64,000 nucleotides of DNA from Nordella sp. HKS 07 (GTDB lineage Bacteria > Pseudomonadota > Alphaproteobacteria > Rhizobiales > Aestuariivirgaceae). The position numbers were made by a program, and so were the translations under genes. The DNA lies in the NCBI RefSeq assembly GCF_011046735.1, contig NZ_CP049258.1, forward strand, positions 5,350,001 to 5,414,000, in the 5' to 3' direction. Below, one piece after another: positions 18,161 to 28,093 of the stretch. The notes under the pieces were generated by a model. The model made no database searches and was not told the origin of the DNA. It saw only the letters and a list, made by a program, of their open reading frames with translations. Numbering within the stretch: position 1 is the stretch's first letter; each line of letters starts with the position of its first letter.

Positions 18161-18808
18161 CTATTTTTCGCCGGCCAGCCGCAGGACGAGTTCGGGATCG
18201 CGATCGCCCTGGAATTTGAAGAATTCGGCATCCTGCTCGATGGCGCGCTCAAGCAGCTGGTGGTATTCGGCGCGACTGATGGAGCGGGCGCCCAGGCTTT
18301 CGAGATGCGGCGTCGTAAACTGGGCGTCGAGCAGGATGAAACCGCCGGCCCTGAGCCTCGCCACCAGATGGACGAGCGCCACCTTGCTGGCATCGGTCTC
18401 GCGCGAGTACATGCTCTCGCCGAAAAACGCGCCACCGATCCTGACCCCGTAGAGTCCGCCGACCAGCTGGTTGCGCTGCCAGCATTCGACCGAATGGCAG
18501 CAGCCCATCCTGTAGAGCTGGCCGTAGAGCGACTTGATGCGCTGGTTGATCCAGGTCGTCCTGCGGTCAGGCATCCTCTCGGCGCAAGCCGCCATCACGT
18601 CGGTGAAGGCCGTGTCGATGCGTATGTCGAAGCGGCGCTGGCGGATGCGCTTGCGCAGCGAATGCGAGATATGCAGGCCGTTGAGCGGGAATATTCCGCG
18701 CTCCTCCGGTTCCACCCAATAGAGTGCATTGTCCTCCGCACTCTCCGCCATCGGAAAAATCCCGGCGGCATAGGCCTTGAGCAGGATTTGCGGCGTGATG
18801 GTGGACAT
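18161..18808 (-). CDS. aat: Leucyl/phenylalanyl-tRNA--protein transferase
   Basis: The 215-residue cytosolic enzyme adds Leu or Phe from aminoacyl-tRNA to proteins with N-terminal Arg or Lys, marking them for ClpAP by the N-degron pathway. Family blocks are clear: [15 protein letters not shown] at the N-terminus, [50 protein letters not shown], and [19 protein letters not shown]. The length is typical. It is the last gene of the aroQ-accB-accC-aat run, starting five bases after accC. The same order is common in alphaproteobacteria. Confidence 0.96.
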   Translation of the reverse strand: MSTITPQILLKAYAAGIFPMAESAEDNALYWVEPEERGIFPLNGLHISHSLRKRIRQRRFDIRIDTAFTDVMAACAERMPDRRTTWINQRIKSLYGQLYRMGCCHSVECWQRNQLVGGLYGVRIGGAFFGESMYSRETDASKVALVHLVARLRAGGFILLDAQFTTPHLESLGARSISRAEYHQLLERAIEQDAEFFKFQGDRDPELVLRLAGEK

Positions 18809-18813
18809 ATATC

Positions 18814-20157
18814 TTACGGGTTGTTGATCAGGTACTTCTCAAGCCAGTGGATATCGTAATGACCATCAATGATATCAGGTTCGGCGACGAGTCGCTGGAA
18901 TAAGGGGATGGTCGTCTCGACCCCTTCGATAACATACTCACTCAGAACCCGGCGCAGCCGCATCAGGCATTCGGTCCGCGACTTCCCGAACACGATGAGC
19001 TTACCAATCAGGCTGTCATAATATGGCGGGATGCGATAGCCGGCATAGAGGGCGGAATCGATGCGCACGCCGAGGCCCCCCGGCACATGCACATTCTCGA
19101 CGCGCCCCGGCGAGGGCGCGAAGGTCTTGGGATTCTCCGCATTGATACGGCATTCGATGGCGTGGCCCGCAAAGGTGATATCGTCCTGCTCATATTTGAG
19201 CGGGGCTCCCGCGGCGATACGGATCTGTTCCTGCACGAGATCGAGGCCGGTGAGCATCTCCGTCACCGGATGCTCGACCTGGAGGCGGGTGTTCATCTCG
19301 ATGAAATAGAATTCGCCATTCTCATATAGGAACTCGACAGTGCCGACGCCCTCGTAGCTGAGCTTCTGCATGGCCTTGGCCACGCGTCCGCCGATCGCCT
19401 CGCGCTGCGCCGCGTTGAGGGCGGGGGAATGAGCCTCCTCCCAAACCTTCTGGTGGCGCCGCTGCAGCGAGCAGTCGCGCTCGCCCAGATGCACCGCGCG
19501 GCCCTGACCGTCGCCCAACACCTGGATCTCGATATGGCGCGGCTTCTCGAGGTACTTCTCGAGATAAACATCGCCATTGCCGAAGGCGGCCTTGGCTTCC
19601 GTCTGCGCCGTCTGGATGGCGTTCTCGAGCTCGGTTTCGCTGCGCGCCACTTTCATGCCGCGCCCGCCGCCCCCGGCCGTCGCCTTGATCAGCACCGGAT
19701 ATCCGATATCCCGGGCGACGCGCCGGGCTTCGCCGATATCGCTGATGCCGCCTTCCGATCCCGGCACCACCGGGATGCCAAGCTCCTTGGCCGTTCGCTT
19801 GGCTTCGATCTTGTCGCCCATGGTTCGGATGTGAGCCGAGGAGGGGCCGATGAACTTGATATTGTGCTCTTCGAGGATCTCGGCGAAGCGCGCGTTCTCG
19901 GAAAGGAAGCCGTAGCCCGGATGGACGGCCTCGGCGCCGGTGATCTCGCAGGCCGCCACGATGGCGGGAATGTTCAGGTAGCTGTCGCGCGCCGGCGGCG
20001 GGCCTATGCAGACGCTTTCGTCGGCGAGCCTTACATGCATCGCCTCCTCGTCGGCCGTCGAATGCACGGCGACGGTATGGATACCAAGCTCGCGACAGGC
20101 GCGCATAACGCGAAGGGCGATCTCGCCGCGATTGGCAATGAGGATCTTGTCGAACAT
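18814..20157 (-). CDS. accC: Acetyl-CoA carboxylase, biotin carboxylase subunit
   Basis: The 447-residue ATP-grasp enzyme carboxylates the biotin carried on AccB, the first half of the acetyl-CoA carboxylase reaction in fatty acid synthesis. Landmarks are the N-terminal [29 protein letters not shown], the glycine-rich ATP loop [13 protein letters not shown], the bicarbonate/biotin-site segment [13 protein letters not shown], and the catalytic [16 protein letters not shown]. The length is normal. It lies eight bases after accB, and the two are almost certainly co-translated. Confidence 0.98.
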   Translation of the reverse strand: MFDKILIANRGEIALRVMRACRELGIHTVAVHSTADEEAMHVRLADESVCIGPPPARDSYLNIPAIVAACEITGAEAVHPGYGFLSENARFAEILEEHNIKFIGPSSAHIRTMGDKIEAKRTAKELGIPVVPGSEGGISDIGEARRVARDIGYPVLIKATAGGGGRGMKVARSETELENAIQTAQTEAKAAFGNGDVYLEKYLEKPRHIEIQVLGDGQGRAVHLGERDCSLQRRHQKVWEEAHSPALNAAQREAIGGRVAKAMQKLSYEGVGTVEFLYENGEFYFIEMNTRLQVEHPVTEMLTGLDLVQEQIRIAAGAPLKYEQDDITFAGHAIECRINAENPKTFAPSPGRVENVHVPGGLGVRIDSALYAGYRIPPYYDSLIGKLIVFGKSRTECLMRLRRVLSEYVIEGVETTIPLFQRLVAEPDIIDGHYDIHWLEKYLINNP

Positions 20158-20165
20158 CGCTCGCT

Positions 20166-20669
20166 CTACTCGATCAACACAAGGGCTTCGCCATATTCGA
20201 CCGGACTGCCGTTCTGGACGTAGATCTGGGTGATCTTGCCGGCCCGGGGCGCGGGAATCTGGTTCATCGTCTTCATGGCCTCGATGATGAGGAGTGTCTG
20301 GCCCGCTTTGACCTCGGTGCCGACCTCGACGAAATTCGGTGCCCCCGGCTGCGCGGCCCGGTAGACGGTGCCGACCATAGGCGACTTGACCGCGTCGGCC
20401 GGAATAACCGCTGCGGCGGGAGCCGCCGCGACGGCCGGTGCCGCCGCGACCGCTGCCACCGGTGCCGCATGGGCCGGGGCGGGGGCCGCCGCATAAACGG
20501 TTCCGCCGCGCGAGACCCGGACGCGCACGCCGCGCTGCTCCAGCTCGATCTCCGATAGCCCGGTCTCGTTGAGCAGGTCGGCGAGGTTGCGGATCAGCGC
20601 GAGCTCGCCCGTTTCGGCCCCCGGTTGGGGCTTGGACTTGACGGGCGGTGCTTTCTTCTTCGAGGGCAT
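20166..20669 (-). CDS. accB: Acetyl-CoA carboxylase, biotin carboxyl carrier protein
   Basis: The 167-residue carrier holds the biotin that shuttles between AccC and the carboxyltransferase. A short helical N-terminal part ([19 protein letters not shown]) is followed by an Ala/Pro-rich flexible linker (about residues 59-92), then the biotinyl domain with the lysine acceptor in [10 protein letters not shown] (Lys 133) and the thumb-like loop typical of this family. The usual EAMKM is EAMKT here, a change seen in other alphaproteobacteria. It is encoded directly upstream of accC and nine bases after aroQ. Confidence 0.97.
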   Translation of the reverse strand: MPSKKKAPPVKSKPQPGAETGELALIRNLADLLNETGLSEIELEQRGVRVRVSRGGTVYAAAPAPAHAAPVAAVAAAPAVAAAPAAAVIPADAVKSPMVGTVYRAAQPGAPNFVEVGTEVKAGQTLLIIEAMKTMNQIPAPRAGKITQIYVQNGSPVEYGEALVLIE

Positions 20670-20677
20670 GGTGTGTC

Positions 20678-21124
20678 TTACCCCTTCTTGACTGTCAGGA
20701 TTTTGTGGATTGCGTCGAGAGCGAGCTCATAGCCATGCCCGCCGAAGCCGCATAGCACGCCATCGGCGATCGGTGAAACATAGCTGTGATGCCGGAACGG
20801 CTCGCGCTTGTAGATATTGCTGAGATGGACCTCGATGAGCGGCAGCTGCGCGATGCGCAGCGCGTCATGGATGGCAACCGACGTGTGCGTATAGGCGCCG
20901 GCATTGAGGATGATGCCGCTCGCAGCGCTGCGCGCCTCCTGGATCCAGGAAACGATCTCGCCCTCGTGGTTGCTCTGGCGGCAGGAAATGTCCAGCCCGA
21001 GGGTCTTGGCCTTGCGCTGGCACCGTTCCTCAAGTCCGGCCAGCGTTTCATGGCCGTAAACGTCGGGTTCGCGCAACCCGAGCATGTTCAGGTTGGGCCC
21101 GTTAATGACAAGGACTGGTTTCAT
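20678..21124 (-). CDS. aroQ: 3-dehydroquinate dehydratase, type II
   Basis: The 148-residue dodecameric-type enzyme performs the third step of the shikimate pathway. It carries the start block [19 protein letters not shown] with the catalytic Tyr, the flexible loop residue Arg in [30 protein letters not shown], and the substrate-binding [20 protein letters not shown] with the catalytic His. The length is standard. It heads the tightly packed aroQ-accB-accC-aat group, about 118 bases after the dsbA-like gene. Confidence 0.97.
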   Translation of the reverse strand: MKPVLVINGPNLNMLGLREPDVYGHETLAGLEERCQRKAKTLGLDISCRQSNHEGEIVSWIQEARSAASGIILNAGAYTHTSVAIHDALRIAQLPLIEVHLSNIYKREPFRHHSYVSPIADGVLCGFGGHGYELALDAIHKILTVKKG

Positions 21125-21242
21125 TACAGCGCTTATAGGCGGTCAGGCGTGCTTCGTGAAGGCTACAGCATCGGTTCGCCGGCCGTGAAAACGACCTGCG
21201 GGCGATCTGATGCGGAAATCAACGCGATAGCGCGCCCACCCC

Positions 21243-21995
21243 TCAGCAAAGCTTGCATCCGCCGTTGTCGCGGACTTGCTTGACCACCGAGGCGAGGGCT
21301 TCATAGCCGACCGCCCCCGGGATGACGGTTTCATCAATGATGAAGGCGGGGGTGCCCTGGATATTGAGGGTATCGGCCAGTTGCATATTGCGGGCGATGA
21401 CCTGGTTGACCTCGTCGGCCGCCATGTCGGCCTTGAGCTTTTTCACATCGAGGCCGGTCGCCTTGGCGATCTGGTCAGCGACTGATTCGTCGATCCGACC
21501 CTCATGCGCCATCATCGCCATGTGATATTCCCAGTATTTCCCCTGCTTGCGCGAGGCGAGCGCGGCGCGCGCCGCATAGACCGAGCCCGGGCCGAGAATG
21601 GGGAATTCCTTCATCACCAGCTTGAGGTCCTTGTCGTTCTCGATCATCTTCATGACATCCGGGAACGCCCTTTTGCAGTATCCGCAATTATAGTCGAAGA
21701 ACTCGACCACGGTGACCTTGCCATTGGGATTGCCGCCGATCAGATCGTCCTTGCTGCGGAAAATCTCCGGGGACATGGCTTTCAGCGAATCGGTACGGGC
21801 CGCGTTCTCGGCTTCCTGCTGCTTGCGCTCGAGCTCCTGCATGGCATCGCGCACCACTTCCGGATTCTCCATCAGATACTGACGGACTATGTCGCCGAGC
21901 TCCTTCTTCTGAACATCGTTGAACTCCGCCGCCTGGGCGGGGAGAACGAAAAGGGCGATCATAGCGATCAGGATGGCACGGATGGTCATAAGCAT
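21243..21995 (-). CDS. DsbA/Com1-type periplasmic thiol-disulfide oxidoreductase
   Basis: The 250-residue exported protein has a signal peptide ending AQA near residue 22, an amphipathic coiled-coil-prone segment (about residues 25-70, rich in Glu/Gln), and a DsbA-like thioredoxin fold. The active site is CGYC (Cys104-Cys107) in FFDYNCGYCKRAFPD, and the cis-Pro loop is IQGTPAFII. It probably introduces or isomerises disulfides. A further Cys pair closes the protein (GGCKLC), which is unusual and may be redox-active or metal-binding. ATG 21995 has an AAGGAAC ribosome binding site. Confidence 0.92.
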   Translation of the reverse strand: MLMTIRAILIAMIALFVLPAQAAEFNDVQKKELGDIVRQYLMENPEVVRDAMQELERKQQEAENAARTDSLKAMSPEIFRSKDDLIGGNPNGKVTVVEFFDYNCGYCKRAFPDVMKMIENDKDLKLVMKEFPILGPGSVYAARAALASRKQGKYWEYHMAMMAHEGRIDESVADQIAKATGLDVKKLKADMAADEVNQVIARNMQLADTLNIQGTPAFIIDETVIPGAVGYEALASVVKQVRDNGGCKLC

Positions 21996-22056
21996 GAGAG
22001 TTCCTTAACGGGATAGGCAAGCGCGGCACAATGCGCTCATTCAGGGAGCCGGTCTA

Positions 22057-23434
22057 CTAGTCGTCGCTCCGATTCACGAAGTTCAATATGTCGTTAGCGC
22101 GCAGCCAGTCGGGCGAGCCGCGCTTCAGGGTCGCCATGGCGATCTTGGCCTTCTCGGTGGCGAGTTCCTTATCGCCCCGGTAATAGGCGAATTCGGCGGT
22201 GGCGAGATCGGCGCGCGGAATGTCGCCCAATATGCCATAGGACATGGCCATGAACTGATAGAGGCTTGCCGTGTCGTCCTCTGTCTTGCGCGCAAGCTTG
22301 AGCTCGGTCAGGGCGGCTTGGGCATTTGGCTTGCTTTCGGTGCCGAGCAGGGCCTGCGCCAGCATGATGCGGATGAGCCCGCTGTTGGGCAGCATTTTCA
22401 CGGCCTGGCGCAGGGGGGGCGATGGCCTCCGCCGGCTGGCCTCCTTCGAGCAGCGCCTGGCCCTTCAATTCATAGAAATAGGGATCGCTCGGCAAGTCGC
22501 GGATGAGCGTGTCGATCACTTTGACGGCGTTGCGCGTATCGCCGCTGCGGAACATCGCGATCGAGCGCGCATAGCGGGCAGGAAGGCTCGTATCAGATGT
22601 GGGATAGCGCTGGAAGACGATCTGCGCCGGCTGCAGGAAGCCGGTGAGCTTCGCCTGCATCAGCTTGTGCCGCAGCATGATCTCAGGCTTGTCCGGCGTG
22701 TTGAAGTATTTGCTCGCCTTCGCCGCTACTTCGAGATTGCGTATGCGGTCGAGCGGCATGGGATGCGACAGCACATAGGGATCGACATTCTGCAACGACG
22801 CCATTGCTTGGTTGGCGAGCTTCTGAAACAGGGTCAGCATGCCCTTGCCCGACTGACCCGTCGCGGTCAGGTACTTGATGGCCGCCTGGTCGGCCGAAGC
22901 TTCCATGGCGCGCGCGTAGCTCAACACCATGCGCTGGGCGAGGCCTTGCGAGCCCATCATGATGCCGCCGCCCGCTTGCGCCAACTCACCTTCGCCCGCC
23001 GCCGCGCCGCCGGCGACCGCCGCCACGCCGAGCAGCATGCCGATAATGACGGCCGTGCTCTTGCGGTCGATCTCGTTCTGCATGCGGGCGAGATGGCCGC
23101 CGGCGATATGGCCGGTCTCGTGGGCCAGAACGCCGATCACCTCATTGGGAGTCTTGGCCTGGGTCAGAAGCCCGGTATGAATGAATATGCGCTGGCCGCC
23201 GGCCACGAAGGCGTTAATGCGCGGGTCGTTGATGATGTAGACATGCACCGAGCCCGGATTCAGTCCCGCCGCCTGGAAAATCGGCTTGGTGTAGAGCCGC
23301 ATCAGGCTCTCGATCTCAGCGTCGCGGATGAGAGAGGGGCCCTTCCGTTTACTTTGCGCGAATGCGGGCGGCGCCAGCGTCGCGACCGCGACGCTGATTG
23401 CACACAGGACAGCAATGATGCGGCGCGCAGCCAT
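22057..23434 (-). pseudogene. M48 family metalloprotease with TPR domain (BepA-like), +1 frameshift
   Basis: The gene encodes an exported zinc protease resembling BepA/YfgC, which trims and helps assemble outer membrane proteins. A signal peptide ends near residue 26 (PPAFAQ). The metal site is HETGH (residues 105-109), with the third ligand in EASADQAA, and TPR-type helices follow. The frame breaks at a run of seven G (22413-22419 on the plus strand). Removing one G restores ...AEAIAPLRQAVKMLPNSGLI..., and the downstream frame continues normally to 22057, giving a protein of about 458 residues. As written, the product would be truncated in its TPR region with a shadow-frame tail. ATG 23434 has a GGAGGAG ribosome binding site. 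Sequencing error, homopolymer slippage or a true mutation are all possible. Confidence 0.9.
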
Positions 23435-23518
23435 CGCTCCTCCGATTGAAGCGCAGTTCAAAGCATCTCTCGGCAGCAAATGAGGCGAGTTTGAGGCTTG
23501 CCTCACCTTGCCTGCGAG

Positions 23519-26092
23519 CTATCCCCGCTTGCTCCACCAGCCTGGCTTGGCCTGCGCCGGACGCTCCGAGACGGTGGGAGCGGGCGGCTGCCATTTCGGC
23601 GGCTGATAGGCCTCTACCGGAGCGGGCGCGGGCTCGGCCTTGGGTGTTTCGACCGGCTTCGACGCCGGGGGCGCCTCGAAACGGGGCTCATGGCGTTCCT
23701 CGCGCGGCGGAGCGGCGTCATGGCCGCCCGGCGCCTCGTGTCGGCTCTGCGCATGCTCGGCAGGAGCATCGCCATGGCCGTTGCGTTCGCCGCGGTCGCG
23801 GTTCCTCCGCCCACGGCCCCATCTGTCACGCCGGCCGCGATTGCGCTCGCCGCGGCCTTCCTGATCACCACGCCCCTCGCGCGTCTCCTGAATGCCCTGT
23901 TCGACGGTCTCGCTTTCGGGTGCCGGCTCATCGTCACCTGGCTCGAAAGACGCTTGTGGTTCGAGGCTCGGCTGGTCGCCCATGCCCGGAATCTCGTCGT
24001 GCTCGCCGCCATTGCCGTTGAAGGCCTGATCGCGCTCCTGGCCACGGCGTCCACCGCGGCGGCCACGCCGCCGACGCCGGCGGCGCGAACTGTCGCCGTT
24101 GCCGTTGTGATCGCCTTGTTCGGCGCGCTCGGCCTGGCTTTCGCTTTCTCTCTCTTCTTCTTCCTCAGCCTCGGGCATTGCCTCGGCTTCGGGTTCCTCT
24201 TCCCGCTCCTGGAAGGCAGTGTCGATCTTGACCGGCGGCGCAGCGGTCTTGCGCTGCGGAACGCTGCGCTCGCCGGCACGTTCGATCAGAACCTGCGAGC
24301 CCTTCACGTCGTCGCTCGGCACGATGAAGATCGAAATGCCATAGGTGGCTTCTAGATCGAGCAGATGGTTGCGCTTCTCGTTCAGCACATAAGCGGCCAC
24401 GTCGCGGTGGCATTTGACAGTGAGATTCTCGGCCTTGCGGCCGATGAGATGTTCCTCGATGGCGCGCATGATCGAGAGCGCGCAGGAGGACACGGAGCGC
24501 ACGATACCGCGGCCTTCGCAATGCGGGCAGGTGCGGGTCGAGCCTTCGAGGAGGCTCGGCCGCAGGCGCTGGCGCGACATTTCGAGCAGGCCGAAATGGC
24601 TGATACGACCAACCTGGATGCGGGCGCGGTCGTTCTTCAGCGCTTCCTTGAGACGGCGCTCGACGGAGCGGTTGTTGCGCTTCTCCTCCATGTCGATGAA
24701 GTCGATGACCACAAGTCCGGCGAGGTCACGCAGGCGCAATTGCCGGGCGATCTCGTCGGAGGCCTCGAGATTGGTCTTGAGCGCGGTGTCCTCGATATTG
24801 TGCTCGCGGGTCGCTTTTCCCGAGTTGATGTCGATCGATACCAGGGCCTCGGTCTGGTTGATGACCATATAGCCGCCGGACTGCAGCGTGACGGTCTGCG
24901 AGAACAGGCTGTCGAGCTGGGTTTCTACCTGGAAACGCGAGAACAGCGGGCGGTTGTCCTTGTAGGGCTTCACGTTGCGCGCATGACTCGGCATGAGCAT
25001 TTTCATGAAGTCCTTGGCCTCGCGATAGGCCTCGTCACCCTCGACCTGAACCTCGTCGACATCCTTGCTGTAGAGATCGCGGATCGAGCGCTTGATCAGG
25101 CTGCCTTCCTCGTAGACGAGGGCAGGAGCGGTCGAGGACAGCGTCAGGTCGCGGACGTTCTCCCACAGCCGCATCAGATAGTCGAAATCACGCTTTATCT
25201 CGGTCTTGGTGCGCTGGGCGCCGGCGGTGCGCACGATGAGCCCCATGCCGGCCGGCACTTCGATGTCGCGGGTGACCTCCTTCAGCCGGCGGCGATCCGT
25301 CGAATCGGTGATCTTGCGCGAGATGCCGCCGCCGCGCGCCGTGTTGGGCATCAACACGCAGTAGCGGCCCGCGAGAGAGAGATAGGTGGTAAGGGCCGCG
25401 CCCTTGTTGCCGCGTTCTTCCTTGACGACCTGGACCAGGATCACCTGTCGGCGCTTGATGACTTCCTGGATCTTGTAGACGCGCCGCTGCGACCGCCGGC
25501 GGCGTTGCGGCACTTCCTCGAGAGCATCCTCGGCGCCGATGGAATCGACCTTCTGCGCCTCGGCGTCCTCTTCCACCGTTTCGATGCCGTCACCGATCTC
25601 GGCGGGGAGGCCATGCTGGACCTGCGGCGCGGCGACGGGGTCGGCTTCACGTGCTTCGGGCGCTGCCGCATCGGCGGCAGTGTCGCCGTTGTGAGCCTCA
25701 CGGACCTCGGTTTCACCCTCACCAGTCTCATCGGCCGACGATTCGGCCTCCTCATCATGCGCATCGCTGCGCGAGGAGTTCATATCGTCGTCGTGATGGC
25801 GGGCGTCCTCTTCTTCCTCCCGCAACAACGCCTGCCGGTCAGCGACCGGGATCTGGTAGTAGTCGGGATGGATTTCCGAGAAGGCGAGGAAACCGTGACG
25901 GTTGCCGCCGTAATCGACAAAGGCCGCCTGCAGCGACGGCTCAACGCGCGTCACCTTGGCGAGGTAGATATTGCCTTTTAGTTGCTTGCGCGCGGCGCTT
26001 TCGAAATCGAATTCTTCGATGCGGTTGCCGCGAACCACCACCACGCGGGTTTCTTCCGCGTGGGTGGCGTCGATGAGCATCTTGCTGCCCAT
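23519..26092 (-). CDS. rne: Ribonuclease E/G
   Basis: The 857-residue endoribonuclease starts mRNA decay and matures rRNA. The N-terminal S1 domain (KGNIYLAKVTRVEPSLQAAFVDYG) is split by a long acidic low-complexity insertion (about residues 90-200), as is typical in alphaproteobacteria. The catalytic core follows: SIDINSGKATREHNIEDTAL, VVIDFIDMEEKRNNR with the magnesium-binding aspartate, and the zinc link TCPHCEGRG that holds dimers together. The last 250 or so residues are Glu/Arg/Pro-rich and disordered and should be the degradosome scaffold and RNA-binding tail. ATG 26092 has an AAGGA ribosome binding site. A 550-base gap upstream leaves room for a long autoregulatory leader. Confidence 0.97.
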   Translation of the reverse strand: MGSKMLIDATHAEETRVVVVRGNRIEEFDFESAARKQLKGNIYLAKVTRVEPSLQAAFVDYGGNRHGFLAFSEIHPDYYQIPVADRQALLREEEEDARHHDDDMNSSRSDAHDEEAESSADETGEGETEVREAHNGDTAADAAAPEAREADPVAAPQVQHGLPAEIGDGIETVEEDAEAQKVDSIGAEDALEEVPQRRRRSQRRVYKIQEVIKRRQVILVQVVKEERGNKGAALTTYLSLAGRYCVLMPNTARGGGISRKITDSTDRRRLKEVTRDIEVPAGMGLIVRTAGAQRTKTEIKRDFDYLMRLWENVRDLTLSSTAPALVYEEGSLIKRSIRDLYSKDVDEVQVEGDEAYREAKDFMKMLMPSHARNVKPYKDNRPLFSRFQVETQLDSLFSQTVTLQSGGYMVINQTEALVSIDINSGKATREHNIEDTALKTNLEASDEIARQLRLRDLAGLVVIDFIDMEEKRNNRSVERRLKEALKNDRARIQVGRISHFGLLEMSRQRLRPSLLEGSTRTCPHCEGRGIVRSVSSCALSIMRAIEEHLIGRKAENLTVKCHRDVAAYVLNEKRNHLLDLEATYGISIFIVPSDDVKGSQVLIERAGERSVPQRKTAAPPVKIDTAFQEREEEPEAEAMPEAEEEEERESESQAERAEQGDHNGNGDSSRRRRRRRGRRGGRRGQERDQAFNGNGGEHDEIPGMGDQPSLEPQASFEPGDDEPAPESETVEQGIQETREGRGDQEGRGERNRGRRDRWGRGRRNRDRGERNGHGDAPAEHAQSRHEAPGGHDAAPPREERHEPRFEAPPASKPVETPKAEPAPAPVEAYQPPKWQPPAPTVSERPAQAKPGWWSKRG

Positions 26093-26650
26093 ATGTCCTT
26101 ATCCTTTGCGTCGGCCGGGGGCAGGGCGGCTTCCGTCTCGGTTCCGGGCAGGAGACGTTGTGAAGACCTGTGCGCCGGCGAGCGCGTAATTGGCATGATC
26201 GGCGCTGGGCGCAACCGTGCGCTGCCCGGAGCGGCTGCCAGAGGCGGCCCTTCCGGAGTAAATGTCAGCGTGGAATGATTCATGCCTGTTGTTGTCCACA
26301 TGTCCCGGCCGTGCCGGAACGGTTTAACTCATCTGCCCCGTCATCTGGGTGCCACCCCAAAAGGGCATTGGGTCCGCCCTATTGCGGGCCCGTACTGGAA
26401 CGCATCCGAAGGGGCTATCGTTTAAGATCCCGGAGCCCGTCCGTAGCGGAATTCGACGCTCCGGCGGCTTCGCTTCGGATCACACGATCCAGCTCTGCCC
26501 GCACGGAGGGTTAGACGCCTGTTTAGGCAGGCGGAGGCTGTTTGGCAAGCTTCACCATATGACCCAGGGGAAATATTTGGATGCCATTGGAAACTTTAGG
26601 TTAACCACCACCCCTTTAGGCTCCGTCCAATGATTGGGACAGCCGGAGCC
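26093..26650. promoter_or_regulatory. Divergent rne / amiC intergenic region (about 550 bases)
   Basis: No convincing gene is present. It must contain the promoters of rne (minus) and amiC (plus). One short hairpin, CGCCTG / CAGGCG near 26517-26534, is visible. In other proteobacteria the rne leader is long and is itself a target of RNase E. That role here is inference from gene order and length only. Confidence 0.35.
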
Positions 26651-27958
26651 ATGTCGCGTTTTCCACGTAAGAGAAGGGGGTTATGCGCACTTCTTGCGAT
26701 GATCCTGCTGATCGGCGAGGGAGTTTTCTCGTCTGTCCCCCTTCATGCGGAGGAGGTCATGGCGGTCGCCGCGCGCGTGGCGGGTGATGAAAGCAAGACG
26801 CGCTTCGTTGCCGACCTGACGCGGCCCGTGAGCTACAGCGTCTATGTCCTGCCCAATCCCTACCGGGTCATGATCGATCTTCCCGGTGTCGGCTTCGATC
26901 TGACCCCGGGGAGCGGCGGAAGCGGCCTCGGCCTCGTCAGCGCCTATCGTTTCGGCCCGCTGGACAAAGATCGATCCCGAATCGTCATCGACGTGAAGGG
27001 ACCGGTACTTATCGCCAAGTCCTTCCTGGTGAAGCCGGAAGACGGCCAGCCGGCGCGCCTTGTCGTCGATCTGGTCAAGACCGACGAGAAGACTTTCAGG
27101 ATGGCGCATGAAGCCGACATGGCGGCGCGCCCACAGGCGGCTGCCGAGCCTGAAGCCGACGATGCGGTCAAGGCCGCGACCGCAGCGCCTTTGCCGGTGC
27201 CCAAGCCCGGCACCGAGCCTGCGCCAACCTCGGCAGAGCGGCCAATGCCGGCCAAGCGACCCGATGGCAAGCGCGTTATCGTCATCGATCCGGGCCATGG
27301 CGGCATCGATCCCGGTGCCGTCGGCGTCGGCCGCACCAAGGAAAAGGACGTCGTCCTCACTTTCAGCCGGATGCTGCGCGACAGGCTCGCGCGGAACAAG
27401 AACTACGAAGTGGTTCTGACGCGCGACAGCGACACTTTCCTGTCGCTCAAGCAGCGCGTCGGCATCGCACGCCAGAACCAGGCCGACCTGTTCATTGCTG
27501 TCCATGCCGATACCGTGCGCGGCGCATCGGTGCGTGGCGCCACTCTCTATACTGTGTCGGAAAAGGCCTCCGACGCCGAGGCGGAAGCCCTGGCGCAGAA
27601 GGAGAACCGCTCCGACATCATCGGCGGCATCGATCTCGCCACCGAGAATGAGGAGGTCACCGACATTCTGATCGAGCTCGCCCAGCGCGAAACGAAGAAT
27701 CACTCGATCGCTTTTGCCAAGAAGGCCGCCGGCCAGTTGCAACTCGTCACTCAGATGACCGGCAAGCCGACGCGCTCGGCCGGATTCGTCGTGCTCAAGG
27801 CGCCCGATGTGCCCTCGGTCCTCCTCGAGCTCGGCTATCTGTCGAACAAGGCGGATGAGGCGCTCCTGGTGTCGTCCAAATGGCAGGCTCAGGTGACGGA
27901 AGCGATGAACAAGGCCATCGCGGCCTATTTCGCCACCGAGATCGCGGCGCGCCAGTAG
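26651..27958 (+). CDS. amiC: N-acetylmuramoyl-L-alanine amidase with AMIN domain
   Basis: The periplasmic zinc amidase splits septal peptidoglycan between MurNAc and the stem peptide. It has a basic N-terminus with a signal sequence (MSRFPRKRRGLCALLAMILL...), then an AMIN domain (about residues 40-140) that targets the enzyme to septal wall. A Pro/Ala-rich linker (about 165-205) leads to the Amidase_3 catalytic domain, with VIVIDPGHGGIDPGAVG (first Zn histidine), Glu in KEKDVVL, LFIAVHAD, and the catalytic Glu in LLELGYLSN. I prefer ATG 26651; an in-frame ATG at 26630 is possible. It lies 135 bases before mrcA, a conserved neighbourhood. Confidence 0.94.
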   Translation: MSRFPRKRRGLCALLAMILLIGEGVFSSVPLHAEEVMAVAARVAGDESKTRFVADLTRPVSYSVYVLPNPYRVMIDLPGVGFDLTPGSGGSGLGLVSAYRFGPLDKDRSRIVIDVKGPVLIAKSFLVKPEDGQPARLVVDLVKTDEKTFRMAHEADMAARPQAAAEPEADDAVKAATAAPLPVPKPGTEPAPTSAERPMPAKRPDGKRVIVIDPGHGGIDPGAVGVGRTKEKDVVLTFSRMLRDRLARNKNYEVVLTRDSDTFLSLKQRVGIARQNQADLFIAVHADTVRGASVRGATLYTVSEKASDAEAEALAQKENRSDIIGGIDLATENEEVTDILIELAQRETKNHSIAFAKKAAGQLQLVTQMTGKPTRSAGFVVLKAPDVPSVLLELGYLSNKADEALLVSSKWQAQVTEAMNKAIAAYFATEIAARQ

Positions 27959-28093
27959 GTGATGGGGGCGCCGCCACCCCGCCACATTTGCCGCCTAAGT
28001 CGTTGATATTGGTAATTGGGCAGACGGCGGGAAGCGTGCTAAGCGCTGATTCATCACACGTTTTTCGGGTCATGAATTTGCCTCAGGGGCAAT

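Noticed and set aside
24365-25981. 538-codon open frame opposite rne
   Set aside because: Mirror of the rne coding frame with no recognisable domain.
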